In this document: positions 47,460 through 57,984 of the stretch, in pieces
Numbering within the stretch: position 1 is the first letter of the stretch
How the letters are laid out: every line of letters starts with the position of its first letter
Source of the DNA: Atriophallophorus winterbourni
Taxonomy: Eukaryota; Platyhelminthes; Trematoda; Plagiorchiida; Microphallidae
Assembly (NCBI GenBank): GCA_013407085.1
Contig: JACCGJ010002579.1
Span: 1-64,000 of the forward strand
Direction of reading: 5' to 3'
DNA length: 64,000 nt
Program-made: the position numbers and the translations under genes
Notes under the pieces: generated by a model
What the model saw: the letters and a program-made list of their open reading frames with translations, nothing else
Told to the model about the DNA's origin: nothing
The model's database searches: none

Positions 47460-47532
47460 CTCGGAAGGGAAAGAACACGTGTTACAAGCGGAAACAGAAG
47501 AGGCGATGCTTCTGTGGATTGAAACGCTACAG
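47460..47532 (+). CDS. TBC1D2-like exon: PH domain C-terminal helix
   Basis: Acceptor catcatag before 47460 and donor gtgagc at 47533. It completes the split Ala codon and reads SEGKEHVLQAETEEAMLLWI then ETLQ. This is the final strand and C-terminal helix of a PH domain, with the invariant Trp in LLWIETLQ. It follows the previous exon seamlessly (…QFIIA-SEGKEH…). Confidence 0.78.
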
Positions 47533-47725
47533 GTGAGCCCGTTGACCTATCGCTAAATGTGTTCAGCCAAAAGAGAGAAGGCAATGATTATGTCTTCGTT
47601 TTGAGCAATTTAATGAATAATGTTTAATGAATAAGCATGATAAAATAGTTTTAAGATTAAGAACAGTATTCGTTTATTTTTTGGATCTCGATTGTATAAC
47701 TTAATAACACCTAATAAAATTGTAG

Positions 47726-47851
47726 GCTAGACGAAACGAAGTTATTCAAAACAATCCCTCTGTACTTCTGATGGAAAATACACCGAGCACTACAACCGAG
47801 CAGAGAAAAGGCGTAAAAACTCAGCTGCCTAAATTGCCAAACCCATTGACA
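47726..47851 (+). CDS. TBC1D2-like exon after PH domain
   Basis: Acceptor ttgtag, donor gtaagt at 47852, 42 codons, phase 0 at both ends. It begins ARRNEVIQ, continuing the PH C-terminal helix, then a polar stretch (NNPSVLLMENTPSTTTEQR) into the linker. The preceding intron is only about 190 bp. Confidence 0.72.
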
Positions 47852-47980
47852 GTAAGTCTCAACATGCTTGCTAATGAATTTAATAATTAATAAATATATT
47901 ATTTTTAGAGCGTGAAAAATTTTGAAAGGATTTTACAGGTGGTTTGGAGATTTTATAATTTGCACGTAGGTAGTCGTGCG

Positions 47981-47981
<1 letters not shown>

Positions 47982-48023
<42 letters not shown>
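47982..48023. repeat. (AT)n microsatellite
   Basis: An uninterrupted AT dinucleotide run of about 42 bp in an intron of the TBC1D2-like gene. Confidence 0.95.
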
Positions 48024-48026
<3 letters not shown>

Positions 48027-50089
48027 TGCTTGGTTTAAAACAGTATCAATCATTAATTGCACAATGAACGTATTGGGTATGCGTACAATAAAACAGAAAA
48101 CGAGTGAAAAAACATATAAAACTCTCTCCGAAACAAATTCTGGCAATCAGAAAAGGACAATGTTAGGAAAGTTGAAACCTAAATGCATCACCTTAAAACC
48201 TCTTCAAAAGTACCAAAAAACTTAATCTGGAGCGTGACCGCTTGAAACATTTAATTTGTGATTCTGTTATAGACGTACCGATCTTGCGCAACAATAAATA
48301 TACAACACTCAATTATATTTTACTGTCGTTAGAATATTCTAAATTCAAATATCCATTAATAAAGTAAATACGAAACTAAGAATGAAAATGAAATATATTA
48401 CGAAACCGACCGATAGGCCATGTCATGAAATGAAAATTCCTAACGTTGCATTCCTAAAAGATGAACTTTGTCAGACCAAGTGTTTGAATAAATATAAATT
48501 CAGTATTTAAATAACATTTAGCTAGTTAATCTAAACTTGTCTATTAAATACCGAAATCATTGTGGACAATACATGGTATTGAGTTAAGGTTCTCCGTATA
48601 TGCTTGCGAGATTAGGATTATATAGAGCTCTCCTCTGCATGTATTTAATGGTTCAATTTGCTAGCGGTCGCGATAAACATCACTGGGCATATTAGCTACT
48701 GTGCGTAACCAGTGTTTACAATATTGGCCATACATATAAATGTGTATTCGTTGCAGAACGAAAGCCTAGATTGCGGAGCAATCAGAAATAATTAGTGTGT
48801 CAAGGTCATTTTTTATAAGCTCTGTTATTTCATCCACCATAGTATGTTATCCACCTCCTTGTCAGTTCCATGTTGTCGATGCCCATGCCCAAAGGAACAG
48901 ACTTAATGCTCTTGTCAATACGCTATTAAAAACAAGTTACTAAAACCACTGAAACTGAAATTGAATGGCTAAACTAGCTGAGTGATATTGTTATTTAAAG
49001 ACAAGGACACAAGTAAGTAATGAAGGAATCGAGAGTAGAATAATGTGTACAGGGTGCCGATTGTTGAATCGATTAGAGGGTCGGTGGTCAATAGCATATC
49101 CATGTGAAACAGAAATGTCTGACTTTCCATTTCCAGTTGATACAGACTTGACCACATCTGGAAACGATGTCTAAAATATGCGTGTTTCGGTGAAATTAGG
49201 CAAGCTGATAACTCAGATATGGTCAAAGCAATGGTGCTGATGTTCTGTGCGCTGTGAACCGTGGAAATTTTAAACTCAAAAGCTAGCTGATGTCCTTCTG
49301 CTGATGATGATCTGAGAAGTGTGCGGAAAACTTTTAAATTATTCCATATTCATAGCAGGTTTAAAAAAATCTAACAGCATATTTCTTGATGGCCTGAAAA
49401 ACCTGCCATATGACAAGAATTGAAATCAATTATTTTACCAAAAGCAAACCTCCGTGGTCGATGCTGCTTAAATAAAATAGCTTGAGATTATGTTCAAAAA
49501 ATTAAAAGTCTTATAACTTGACTTTCTGAACTCATTGGGCTCCGTCAATCGTGTCCAACTTGTGGACCCACTCAAAGCACAGACTCTACTGGATAAAATA
49601 AATTACTGGCATTGTTCCAACAGATATCATCACGGTGAAATCAAAGTACATGTTCTCTTATGCCAAACTCTCAGTATATAGTGCTAGCCACTTTTTAAAC
49701 ATAGAGAAATGTGTTTTCACAGCTTCCGTCAATGTTCACTATAAATAGGTCGATGACATAGCTATTGGATGAGTTATACTAAGATACGGCATTTTAAAAC
49801 CAATTTCGACTTTATTAGAAAACATTTAAATGTGGTCAGAACAGAGCAGATTTTTGAGAATCTCAAACATTTCTTGAAACGTTTGTTCACCAATATTCTC
49901 AGAGACCGACGGGATGCTGTCTTTATTTTCCTCGCCAGGAAGTTCTCGAATTTTTTGGTGTTTCTATTGGAAAAAGCTTACTTAAACTCAAGATTTGAAT
50001 TTGTATCCCAATGCTAGATATGGTTGCCAGCACCAACCTATTAAATCACAATCGTTGTGTGTTTGTGATGGGAATGTGTGCAAACAAGA
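48024..50089. other. Intronic DNA, nothing firm
   Basis: Part of the 2.9-kb intron between 47851 and 50731. AT-rich, with an 85-codon minus frame at 49226-48969 and an 82-codon plus frame at 49769-50017. Neither shows a convincing element motif. Confidence 0.35.
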
Positions 50090-50265
50090 GTTTATCCGTT
50101 CAAGCAAATGAGTATAAAACATTTACATATGTGTGGGCACAAATGATTGAACAGCCTGTTTGTGTCAAACTTATCCAATGGCACAGCTTGTTTACCGTTT
50201 TTTCACTGCATGAATGCATACTACCTTGATCCTAATGCAAACATCACGAACCCATCTTGGTTCAT
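50090..50265 (+). repeat. Family B ribozyme unit, ribozyme deleted
   Basis: Degraded unit in an intron: gtgtgggcacaaatgattga, acagcctgtttgtgtcaaac, tggcacagcttgtttaccg, and ttgatcctaatgcaaacatc followed by acgaaccc. The bases that should form the first core strand are missing between 'gatcctaa' and 'tgcaaaca'. Confidence 0.5.
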
Positions 50266-50730
50266 GATTAAATTCGCTGTAGTTACCAAAGATCGTATGG
50301 ATTTCTCCACACATAATAACTGCGATCTCTTAGTTGTAACTATAAATTGCTTTCTCGCTTCAACTGCCCGTCAATTTGGCTTCTTATTTACCGTTCAGCT
50401 AGTGCTTTACCAGCATTTTTTACGAGATTTTGTGCTTTTTAGGCGTTGTATAGATAGCATTATTTCGGATAGGGGCAATCTATTAACAATTTCGAAATAG
50501 CATTGTTAGGTTTGATACCTTTACATCAACCGATACTCAACGCCCGCTGCAACATAACTTAGTCAAATGTCAATCGTCATCGATCGAAACAAATTATTTT
50601 ACCTTTATTTCAGTCTTTTTTGTATTCTGTAGCTCTTCAGATAAGGACAAATTTTTCCGTTGAACGGACTACCTCGTATAAGCTTGCCACATTGTATCAC
50701 CTGCGTTCAACCTATCTCTCTTTCCTACAG

Positions 50731-51256
50731 CGTATGGCTAGCAACGTATCCTTCGATGTATCGGAAATCCAATTCAGTCCGGTTGTAAGTAGTAAAACAT
50801 GGCGAACTCCTTCAGGAGCTAATTTATCATCACAACTATCACATCCTGACACCCCAGTCAGTCCAAGACAATCAAGCTCTTCGGACGCGTTCGGGTCATT
50901 CCAATTCGCGTCGAGGAAAACATCTAGCGCCAGCAGTCCTAGCTGGCACGATTGGATCACTGATCGACGGATGGCTCTCTCAACCGAACCAATGCTGGAT
51001 CGAGCACACAAAGACACGCAAGAAAAGCCCGAGGAAGAATCGATAACGGACGCACTGACGGAATCAATCCAAATGTTCAATTCCGGTGTCAAAACGCCTT
51101 CCACTGCAACCAATGTTCTAATGCATAAAGGGTTGGCCGAAAAATCGGAATCTATAGAAAATATCCCGCTATCGAACTTGAATGAGGTATCCGAGAAACA
51201 GAATTTATCCCCCAACGAATCACCGACAATCTCCGGTAAAAAGAAAGAAAGCAAAA
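50731..51256 (+). CDS. TBC1D2-like exon: Ser-rich linker
   Basis: A strong acceptor (tctctctttcctacag) ends at 50730 and the donor gtatgt starts at 51257. 175 codons plus one base. It starts RMASNVSFDVSEIQFSPVVS, then many Ser/Thr-Pro sites (SHPDTPVSPRQSSSS, KTPSTATNV) and an acidic part (KDTQEKPEEESITDAL). No folded domain is apparent; it is probably the disordered region between PH and coiled coil and a plausible phosphorylation target. The frame stays open upstream to 50620, but the pyrimidine tract favours this start. The long minus-strand frame across it is a shadow. Confidence 0.8.
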
Positions 51257-51589
51257 GTATGTAAACAATAGCATAGGAAGATTGATTTATTGTGGCAATT
51301 GTCAATTTAATCTACACTTTCCAATCACTGATGCGTACGCAATAGCAAATATTCATCTTATGCATAATAGATATTTATATTTTATATGAAATATTTTGTT
51401 TTACGTTAACTTTATTAGTTCTGCGCTTTTACAGATCTGGGCCACCGTGACAGCTGACCCTGGCCGCGGTCATTTGTTTCAGTTTGTTGTGAATACACAC
51501 AATATGCAGTAAATCGATCACATATCCCGGTCATGCATACATGTCTTGACACATTAGTCATACCATAGTCTGTTGAGCGGTAACGGCAA

Positions 51590-52133
51590 AAAACAAAGGT
51601 TTCAAGTGGAATGCTACATAGTCATAATGCAGCGAAATTTGAGTGTAATCGGTTACAGCAGGTTTTGGGTAACTATTCACAGCTGGCACAGAAGATTCGT
51701 CAGATTAAGGGTGATAGTCAGGGTTAAGGAACATGACAAAGTAGCAACCAACCAACAACCTCTGTTTCTAACTTACACCAAAACAGCCTATATTAAACCT
51801 TGGGTGTATCATGACACATAGGCATGACCAAGATCAGTGCTAGATTTGCCTACCACGGTGTGTATACATATCAATCTAACGCGAGTGAACATTGTCAAGG
51901 TCATTTAACACAGTGGCCCACATTCGAAAAACTACATAATCGATTATTGAAGGAAAAGAAAAAAACTAATTAACCATTAGGTATAAGGTGAATAAGAACT
52001 ATTTACATTCGCATTATTGCTAATCGCCAGATTGGGGAGATTTCTTCTTATTTACGTTATGGACTACCATTCAACCTGTCTGAGCAATTTCCACCGCCTC
52101 CGCACATAGGCCTTCGCAATACAGTTTTAATAC
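51590..52133 (-). mobile_element. PLE tail and nuclease end (left of nested RTE)
   Basis: The minus strand gives the GIY-YIG end KLYCEGLCAEAVEIAQTG followed by a tail related to 7430-7870 (aaggtgaataa.aactattta, tcaaggtca.tt.acac, and a hammerhead at 51706-51670). The nuclease frame is cut at 52133, where the RTE LINE starts; its N-terminal half resumes at 55191. Confidence 0.78.
51670..51706 (-). ncRNA. Hammerhead relic, family A
   Basis: CUGACGA is kept (51703-51697), but the second core strand reads GAAUAG instead of GAAAC and helix II is weakened. Inactive in prediction. Confidence 0.5.
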
Positions 52134-55100
52134 TTACTTAATAACTTCCGGCTTTCTCCCATCTCGGACATAGACAGTCAAATAGCTTTCTTCAGTCATC
52201 ACAATTCTGGGCGATTCTCTCCAGATGTCCCCAAGTCTTGCAAATCTACTTGGCGTCTGCATCCAGGTTTCAGCGCCTGTTATAACTATACCGCCCTCTC
52301 ATCCTCATCCTTTGGTAGTTTCAGGTGAGGAAATGATTGGTGTTTTGTATTCAGATTTGCAGATAGTGCGGCCAATCCATCGCCAGCCTCCCTGAAGGAG
52401 GTCTGTGCCAACAGGCTATGCTTCTTACGCTGCCAAAATTCTTCATTGCTGATATTGACGGGCCAGTGGATCTTTAAGAACTTCTTGAGGGAGCTGTTGT
52501 TGAAGACTTGGATTTGCTTTGTGTTGGTAACTGTGGTTCTCCGAGACTCTGCTCCGTAAAGAAACATTAATTTTAATGTGGTTTTGAAGAGCCTGAACTT
52601 AATAGTAATGCTGATCTCGCTGGGTTCCAAGATATTCTGTAGCTGATGGAAGGCTGCTCGTGCATTAGGGATGCCGGTTCTGACGTCTGCATCTGTTCCT
52701 CTAATCTTCTCAGGATGCTACCAAGACTGGGGAAACTGTCCACCTCTTCCAGCGACTTGCTTTGGACTGTGATGAGTGGCGTGTTTGATGTGTTGGTCTT
52801 GAACACCTTGCTCTTCCCTCTGTTAATGTCGAGGTCCAGCCTAGCTCAGTTAACAGCAACGATCCTAATCTTTCCTTGCATCTGATGTCGGGTGTAAATG
52901 AGAAGAACCAGATTATCGGCGAAGTCGAGGTTGTCTAACTTATTCCAAAGTGTTTTCTGGATGCAGTTTTTTTGATTTGTTAATATCTTTAAGAGCCATT
53001 CTATGATTAGCAGAAACAGGGAAGCGGAGTGTAAGCAACCTAGCCTCACTCCGGTTCTTACTTCGAAGGTGAAAGCGAGTTGTCCGCCATGCAGTATCCC
53101 GCAAGGCATCATTTCATACGAATTCCTGATGATGTTGATCTTTATTGGTAGTCCGTTGTGTCTCAGTTTTCTCCAGAGTGTCAGTCTTTTGGCGATGTCG
53201 GACATCTTCCCATAGTCGATGAAATTGACGTAGAGAAACGAGTTAATTTTCAAAGACTGCTCTAAAATGATGCACAGGTTTGCAAACTGGTCTGTGCACG
53301 AAAGTCGGCTTGTTGGTCACAAGATTTCAGTCAACGGCGTCTTTTATTCTGTTCAAAAAGATTTGGTTAAATACATTCTCTGGGATGGACATCAGCGTTA
53401 ATTTTCAATAGTTGTAGCAGAAGCCGAGATCGCCTTTCTTGTACAGTCAGATGAGGTAGCCTTCTTAACACTCAGCTGGCACTTCTTCTTATCCGTCTTT
53501 AGCGCTTTTGACGGGATGCTTTCAGGTCCTGTAGGCGACTCGTTCTTCAATTGCTTAATAGCGCTGTGGATCTCTTCCTTCCTTTGTGAGTGCCCAGCAC
53601 CTGATTGGCAGATCGCTTCCAGCTGGCAGTATCACCGGTGGGTTGGAACAAGTTGGTATGTTGAGTATTTCCTAAAAGTGCGCGATTCACCACTTTTCTG
53701 TCTTCCTTCGTCTGCTATCGCTTCTCCATCAATGTTCCTCACTGGACTTTCTGACCTGGCAAAATTTCCTGATAGTTTCCTGATGGTGGAATACAGGTCT
53801 TTGGTGTTTTCTGATGCACCACTTCTTCTGCTTCTATGGCCGGTTTCTCTAGGTACTTCCGCTTGTCTGCTCTGATGCTTCACTTGACAATTCTATTTGC
53901 TTCTGTATATTCTTCTTTCGCTTCTGCTTATGTTGTACACCATTGTTAGCTATTCTCTTCTTTACCCTATCTTCTGTAGCATCCCTGTTGAGATCCATTC
54001 CTTGTGCGTATATGTTTTGAAGCCCAGTACTTCGTGACATGTAAAGAGCGCCGATGATTTAAATTTTGGCCCTTTCTATTGGATAGTTTCTTCTTCAAGC
54101 AGCCTTTCTGGACCTCAAGATTGTTATACTGTCTTTCAGCATTACGGTTTCGTAGCGCTGTCGTTGACGGGACTACTCTATCCGGTTTTTCTTTAACATC
54201 AGCTTCCACTTGGCGACAAGTAGATGAGGGCTGGAAGCAACGTTGGCTCCTCGTTTAACTCGTATACCTTAAATAGAGCGTCATAAATACTTCCTGATTC
54301 ACGCGTGGTCGATCTGGTTTATTGTTGACAGATCTGGTGACACACAAGTCGTCTTGTGTGTCATTTTGTGGGGATAAACACATCCTCCGATGACAAGATT
54401 GCTTGCGGCGCATAGTCAGGAATTCCTCTTTATTGCCATTTATCTCGTCCATCACTTGCGCTCCATGATCTCCACATACCCTGGGATGTCACTGCCAATC
54501 TTGAAGTTAATGACTCTCATTAGAGTGACGGTGTCTTTTTTCGTCTGTCTTGTATGATGGTTGATATTTTGTTGTAAAATTCCTTATTCTCCTTCGCTTC
54601 TGTTTTGTTCATTGGGGCGTAGCACTGTTATATGTCCATGTTGATAATCTTCTTCTTTGTATGGACGAAGGCTGTCATAATCTGTGGTCTGTGCGCCTCC
54701 TACCCAATGAGCAATCTTTAAACAAACTTGTAAAGCATCAGATTCACTCCCTGGTTGTGTGGTATATTTCTGTTCTTGACCTAAGTACAGCAGTAATTCA
54801 ACCGACGTCAGTTGCATCTGCACTAAACCAACGCATCTTGACTTGCCGATTTGCAAGACGGCGAGGTTATACTTTCCCATCTCTGCGACCACTTGAATTG
54901 TCTTTCCAGGCTTATACATGATGCGGACGTTCTATATAGCGATGGTCCTGGTGGTCCTGGTGGGGACGATGGTCATCCGCCAGACGGCTTCCGAGTGAAT
55001 CTGGCTTTCACCGTCCGACGTCAAACACCTTCCAGCTGTGTCTCTCTTTTCTCAGGTCCTTGTTGTCTGTTAATCTTCTTGTTTTCCGTTTCTGTAGTTA

Positions 55101-55190
55101 AGAGTGTTTTTGCAGGGTGATGTAGATTGCTCCACGCTCAACCCTCCTTTTTGCAGCCGTTCTTAGGACAGTCCTTTGCGGTGTTATACT
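52134..55190 (-). mobile_element. Near full-length RTE-type LINE nested in a PLE
   Basis: About 3.05 kb on the minus strand with endonuclease and RT regions in order and a 3' tail of AAGT units (taagtaagt on the minus strand, about 52134-52142). It interrupts the PLE nuclease ORF, which lines up exactly across it (…VLRRGI | KLYCEGL…). Similar 9-10 bp strings flank it (gttttaatac at 52124 and gttaaatac at 55191), consistent with a target duplication that has since mutated. The 5' region (55190-54920) has a stuttering ggtcctggtggtcctggtgg segment. Confidence 0.85.
52286..54919 (-). pseudogene. RTE LINE ORF (endonuclease and RT), multiply broken
   Basis: Starts MYKPGKTIQVVAEMGKYNLA at 54919, the classic RTE endonuclease start, then LYLGQEQKYTT and GGAQTTDYDSLRPYKEED. 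Around 54400 the Trp/Ser and DHI regions are degraded, though NNKPDRPRVNQEVFM recalls the RTE DVR block. RT follows: FIDYGKMSDIAKRLTLWRKL (53220 on), RHNGLPIKI, VRTGVRLGCLHSASLF, WNKLDNLDFADNLVLLIYTR with F-A-D-N for the catalytic FADD, and EEVDSFPSLGSILRRL. The end is LFKTTLKLMFLYGAESRRTT and ISNEEFWQRKKHSLL. Several frameshifts and stops. The replaced catalytic Asp shows it is inactive. Confidence 0.87.
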
Positions 55191-55420
55191 GTTAAATACC
55201 GCGTCTCAACACCTTCACATTATCTAGACCGGCGTTATGGCCTATATCTGAAAAATGCTCTGCTAAGGCTAAATCACGAATCAGGGATTAGTATTCTCCC
55301 ACATATCGAGGCTGCCTTTTAGCATGCTTATGGTGTTACTCGATTCTGCTGTGGAGTTCTCTGGAGGGCAATCCAATATAAAAACCAGAGCAACCTTTAC
55401 TATGGGTTTTGCACTTGCTA
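55191..55420 (-). pseudogene. PLE GIY-YIG, N-terminal part (right of nested RTE)
   Basis: The minus strand reads LIRDLALAEHFSDIGHNAGL then DNVKVLRRGI and stops at the RTE border. The region around 55380-55310 corresponds to the YIG…RIEEH part with substitutions (LDCPPENSTAESSNT). Together with 51590-52133 it forms one interrupted minus-strand PLE nuclease. Confidence 0.72.
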
Positions 55421-55424
55421 AGGC

Positions 55425-55900
55425 AGGTCGACTGGTAGTCCATAACGTAGATGGAGCAGTAATCTCCACAATCTAATGGTGAGCACTAATGCGAACCTCA
55501 GCGGTTCTTATTCACTTTATACCTAATAGTTAATTAGTTTTATTTCTTTTCCCTCAACAGTCGATCAACCCCGTTGTTTATGTAGTTTTTTGCATTTGGA
55601 CCACTGTGTCAACTGACCTTTACCGTGTTCACTTGTGTTACATTGATGTACATACTCACCGTAGTAAGAAAATCGACCAGTGATCCTGGTAATGCTTTCG
55701 TGACGTGATACAGCCTGGGCTCTTTTTCTGTAAGGTAGAAACAGAGTTGGTTGGATGGCTGCTACTTTTTCATGTTCCATTACCCTGACTATCACCCTTG
55801 ATCTGACAAATCTTCTGTGTCAGCTGTGAAACGTTCCTCAAAACCTGCTGTAACCGATTTCACGCAAATGTCGTCGCAGTATTAATACACGTATGGTTGC
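55425..55900 (+). mobile_element. Inverted PLE tail
   Basis: Directly beside the minus-strand nuclease begins a plus-strand PLE end: LVVHNVDGAVISTI as the nuclease C-terminus, then the tail (gttcttattcactttatacc, tcaactgacctttaccgtg, ttaccctgactatcaccctt) and a hammerhead relic at 55800-55838. It is largely the reverse complement of 51650-52060, so two PLE ends point away from each other. Confidence 0.72.
55800..55838 (+). ncRNA. Hammerhead relic, family A
   Basis: CUGACAA at 55803-55809 (core G8 changed to A), GAAAC at 55828-55832 and GUU. Helix II is weakened (UCUUCU against AGCUGU). Inactive in prediction. Confidence 0.5.
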
Positions 55901-56365
55901 AATACGTAGTCATGTAGCTTGTACTGGCAATCCCCTTAGTCTGATGAACTTTCTTTGTCCGATGGGAAACTGTAATTAAAATATACTTACACCGATTGCA
56001 TTCAAATTACTTTCCTTCGTACTTTCAATTCATTACCGATTTTGGAGCAATGATAAAAATGTTGTGCAATCTGTGAGTAATCGGTGGTAAATGCGTGAAA
56101 ATGTTCGCGCAAGACGATGGCTATCCCAAAGACTGCAGCCTTAGGTTAGACCGTGTATAACGTTGAAATTGATATTCTGATAAACAAAAACTCGTTTACC
56201 TTCCTTCATAAAATTTGGTTAAATAGAAAGCGGACTGTTTCCATTAAAACAGACACTGACCTATTAAAAATACTTTATAACGCTCAGACTTTTAATGAGG
56301 CACCACCGGCGTATAATAACGAATCCGATAGTTAACGTGTCCCTTTGTATGAAGTGCTCTTCCAG
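55901..56365. other. Intronic DNA, nothing firm
   Basis: No motif seen apart from a 60-codon plus frame at 56153-56335 (NRKRTVSIKTDTDLLKILYN). It could be a degraded LINE segment just upstream of the CR1 fragment, but I cannot match it. Confidence 0.35.
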
Positions 56366-56990
56366 CTAATGTTTTGGACATCGAGCTGCTCGGGAGGATT
56401 TATCACAGAGCAACTAAAATGGTTGGCTGCCTCCGCAACCTACCACACCAGAATCGACTTGAGCATCTTAATTTGGATACACTGCTTTGCAGACGGGTTC
56501 GATTTGATCTAATCCTAACTTAAAAAACAATGAACTCAAAGGCGCACATTCTGAGGCATCTATTTCGCCTCCGGTCAAGCCATGTCACACGTACTTACCC
56601 ACTGGCATTTGATATTCCACATTCCCACCGGAACTGCCGTCGGTTCTTTTATTCGGTGCGCGTTTGTTTCTTATGGAACTCCCTACCGTCAGATGTTGTC
56701 CAATTATCTAGTGAAAGGATTTTCAGGAACAAATTGGTTATATTTATGCGTAGTAATTCCACCCTACATCCCGTTTATATAACATGATCTTTTTCCGAAC
56801 GAAATTTTTTTTCATCATACCGCGACAATACATGACATTTTTTGTAACTACAAAACTGTCGATCCTCCTAATGACTCAATTTATTTTGTATATATATTTA
56901 TTGTCCTTATACGAATATCCTGTGGTGTTGTACAGCTATGAGCTTTTTTATACCATAAATTCTTGAATCTTGAATCTTGGATATTGGTGT
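56366..56990 (+). mobile_element. CR1-type LINE, 5'-truncated
   Basis: Plus strand: DIELLGRIYHRATKMVGCLR, NRLEHLNLDTLLCRRVRFDL, then after a stop TYPLAFDIPHSHRNCRRFFY and SVRVCFLWNSLPSDVVQLSS. The order matches the C-terminal 150 residues of CR1-type ORF2. The 3' non-coding part ends at about 56965-56985 with attcttgaatcttgaatctt, a heptanucleotide-type tail typical of this LINE clade. Confidence 0.83.
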
Positions 56991-57100
56991 AGAGGTATTT
57001 TTGATGCAGAACAGGGTCGCTTGTGTATTTGAAAATATTCCAGACCGATAAGCAGTCCATTATCATGAAAATAAAGTTTGCAAGATAAGACTCCTTTAGG

Positions 57101-57463
57101 TTGTGCGACAAACTGCATCTACAAAATCAAATGCAAGGGTTGCGCTGGTGTTTTATTGGGCAAATGTTTAGAGAAATTTGCATTAGGGTAAACGAACATA
57201 TGAAACGAGTAGGAAAGCAACCCCGCAATCCCAGTAAATATCAATCACTGATTCGGGATTCTGCCATTGCTGAACACGTGGACGTGGACACTAGACACAG
57301 CGTAGATCTTGATAACGTGGAAGTGATAAAACAGAGTGTGGAATCATATAGGGAAAGACTTCACGCCGAGGTAGTTGAAATAACAAAAGCTGGGGCGAAT
57401 GCGTTGAACAAGGTGGATGGGCGGATATCTCAACAACGTGGCGTTCGGTTCTGCTGCGGATAA
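57101..57463 (+). pseudogene. PLE GIY-YIG endonuclease, one frameshift
   Basis: TNCIYKIKCKGCAGV gives the Cys-rich lead-in (C-x5-C-x2-C) in one frame. A single-base shift then gives FIGQMFREICIRVNEHMKRV, RDSAIAEHVDVDTRHSVDL, DNVEVIKQSVESYRERLHAE and VVEITKAGANALNKVDG. This is the best preserved nuclease of the window, retaining IGQ, R…EH, AEH and the D-N block. It still lacks the RT upstream. Family role: target nicking for PLE insertion. Confidence 0.85.
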
Positions 57464-57675
57464 GGATTAACGTGCACAACACCTAATGTTCACATGGATT
57501 ACGTATGCAGTGTCAGCGGACGCTGTTCGCACCTGCACACTAAATAAACAATTTAGGGATTAACACAGCATTTAGGTGGTGAGATCAATTGTCTTGATCT
57601 CGCCTGTCTATCTTAGAGAACTCAGGATTGGTCAAGAAAATGCCATCTAAACCTGAACACTGTTCGTACCGACAC

Positions 57676-57723
57676 CCTTGGTCTGACGAAGCTTCTGTGT
57701 TCAGAAGCGAAACGTTACCAAGA
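57676..57723 (+). ncRNA. Hammerhead ribozyme, family A, all helices formable
   Basis: Helix I: CUUGGU (57677-57682) pairs perfectly with ACCAAG (57717-57722). Core: CUGACGA (57683-57689). Helix II: GCUUCU (57691-57696) with AGAAGC (57703-57708), loop GUGUUC. Second core strand GAA (57709-57711). Helix III: AC/GU only, with no loop, then U57716 as the cleavage base. One extra A (57690) lies between core and helix II. Minimal helix III implies dimer-assisted cleavage. PLE terminal repeats are a known hammerhead location. It lies on the sense strand of the host intron. Confidence 0.82.
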
Positions 57724-57984
57724 ACTTGTAATAACCGATTCATTGCAAACTGTATTTTCATGATTAGGGACATTTGTGATTCGACAGAGGGAATGTCGAA
57801 CAAATTCTATAACTATAATTTTTATACAACTTGATTTGCACCGGAAGAAATGGTTTTGTTGAGTGATGTTAATTTTTCTGCGAAACTTCGATAAATTTCT
57901 TGAAAAAATAGTTCTATGCTAGATGGTACAATCCACAAACGGGCTAAGGTAATTGTGATCCATTGAAATGTATCAGTATACAAT

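Larger units (their letters stand above)
57030..57800 (+). mobile_element. PLE 3' part with best hammerhead copy
   Basis: Begins with an inverted scrap of the tail (gaccgataagcagtccatta…catgaaaat), then GIY-YIG (57101-57463), a tail (attaacgtgca, tctcgcctgtctat), and the hammerhead at 57676-57723, ending in ttgcaaactgtattttcatg, which is the complement of the left scrap. It lies in the 7.7-kb intron of the TBC1D2-like gene on the gene's strand. Confidence 0.8.

Noticed and set aside
49743..50017. Apparent DDIAIG-like reverse-transcriptase motif followed by an 82-codon frame
   Set aside because: No preceding or following RT motifs of any LINE or PLE type fit at the expected spacing, and the long frame is out of phase with the motif.
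50712..51305. 197-codon minus-strand frame
   Set aside because: Shadow of the Ser-rich exon at 50731-51256, which has proper splice borders, consistent phase and a typical linker composition.
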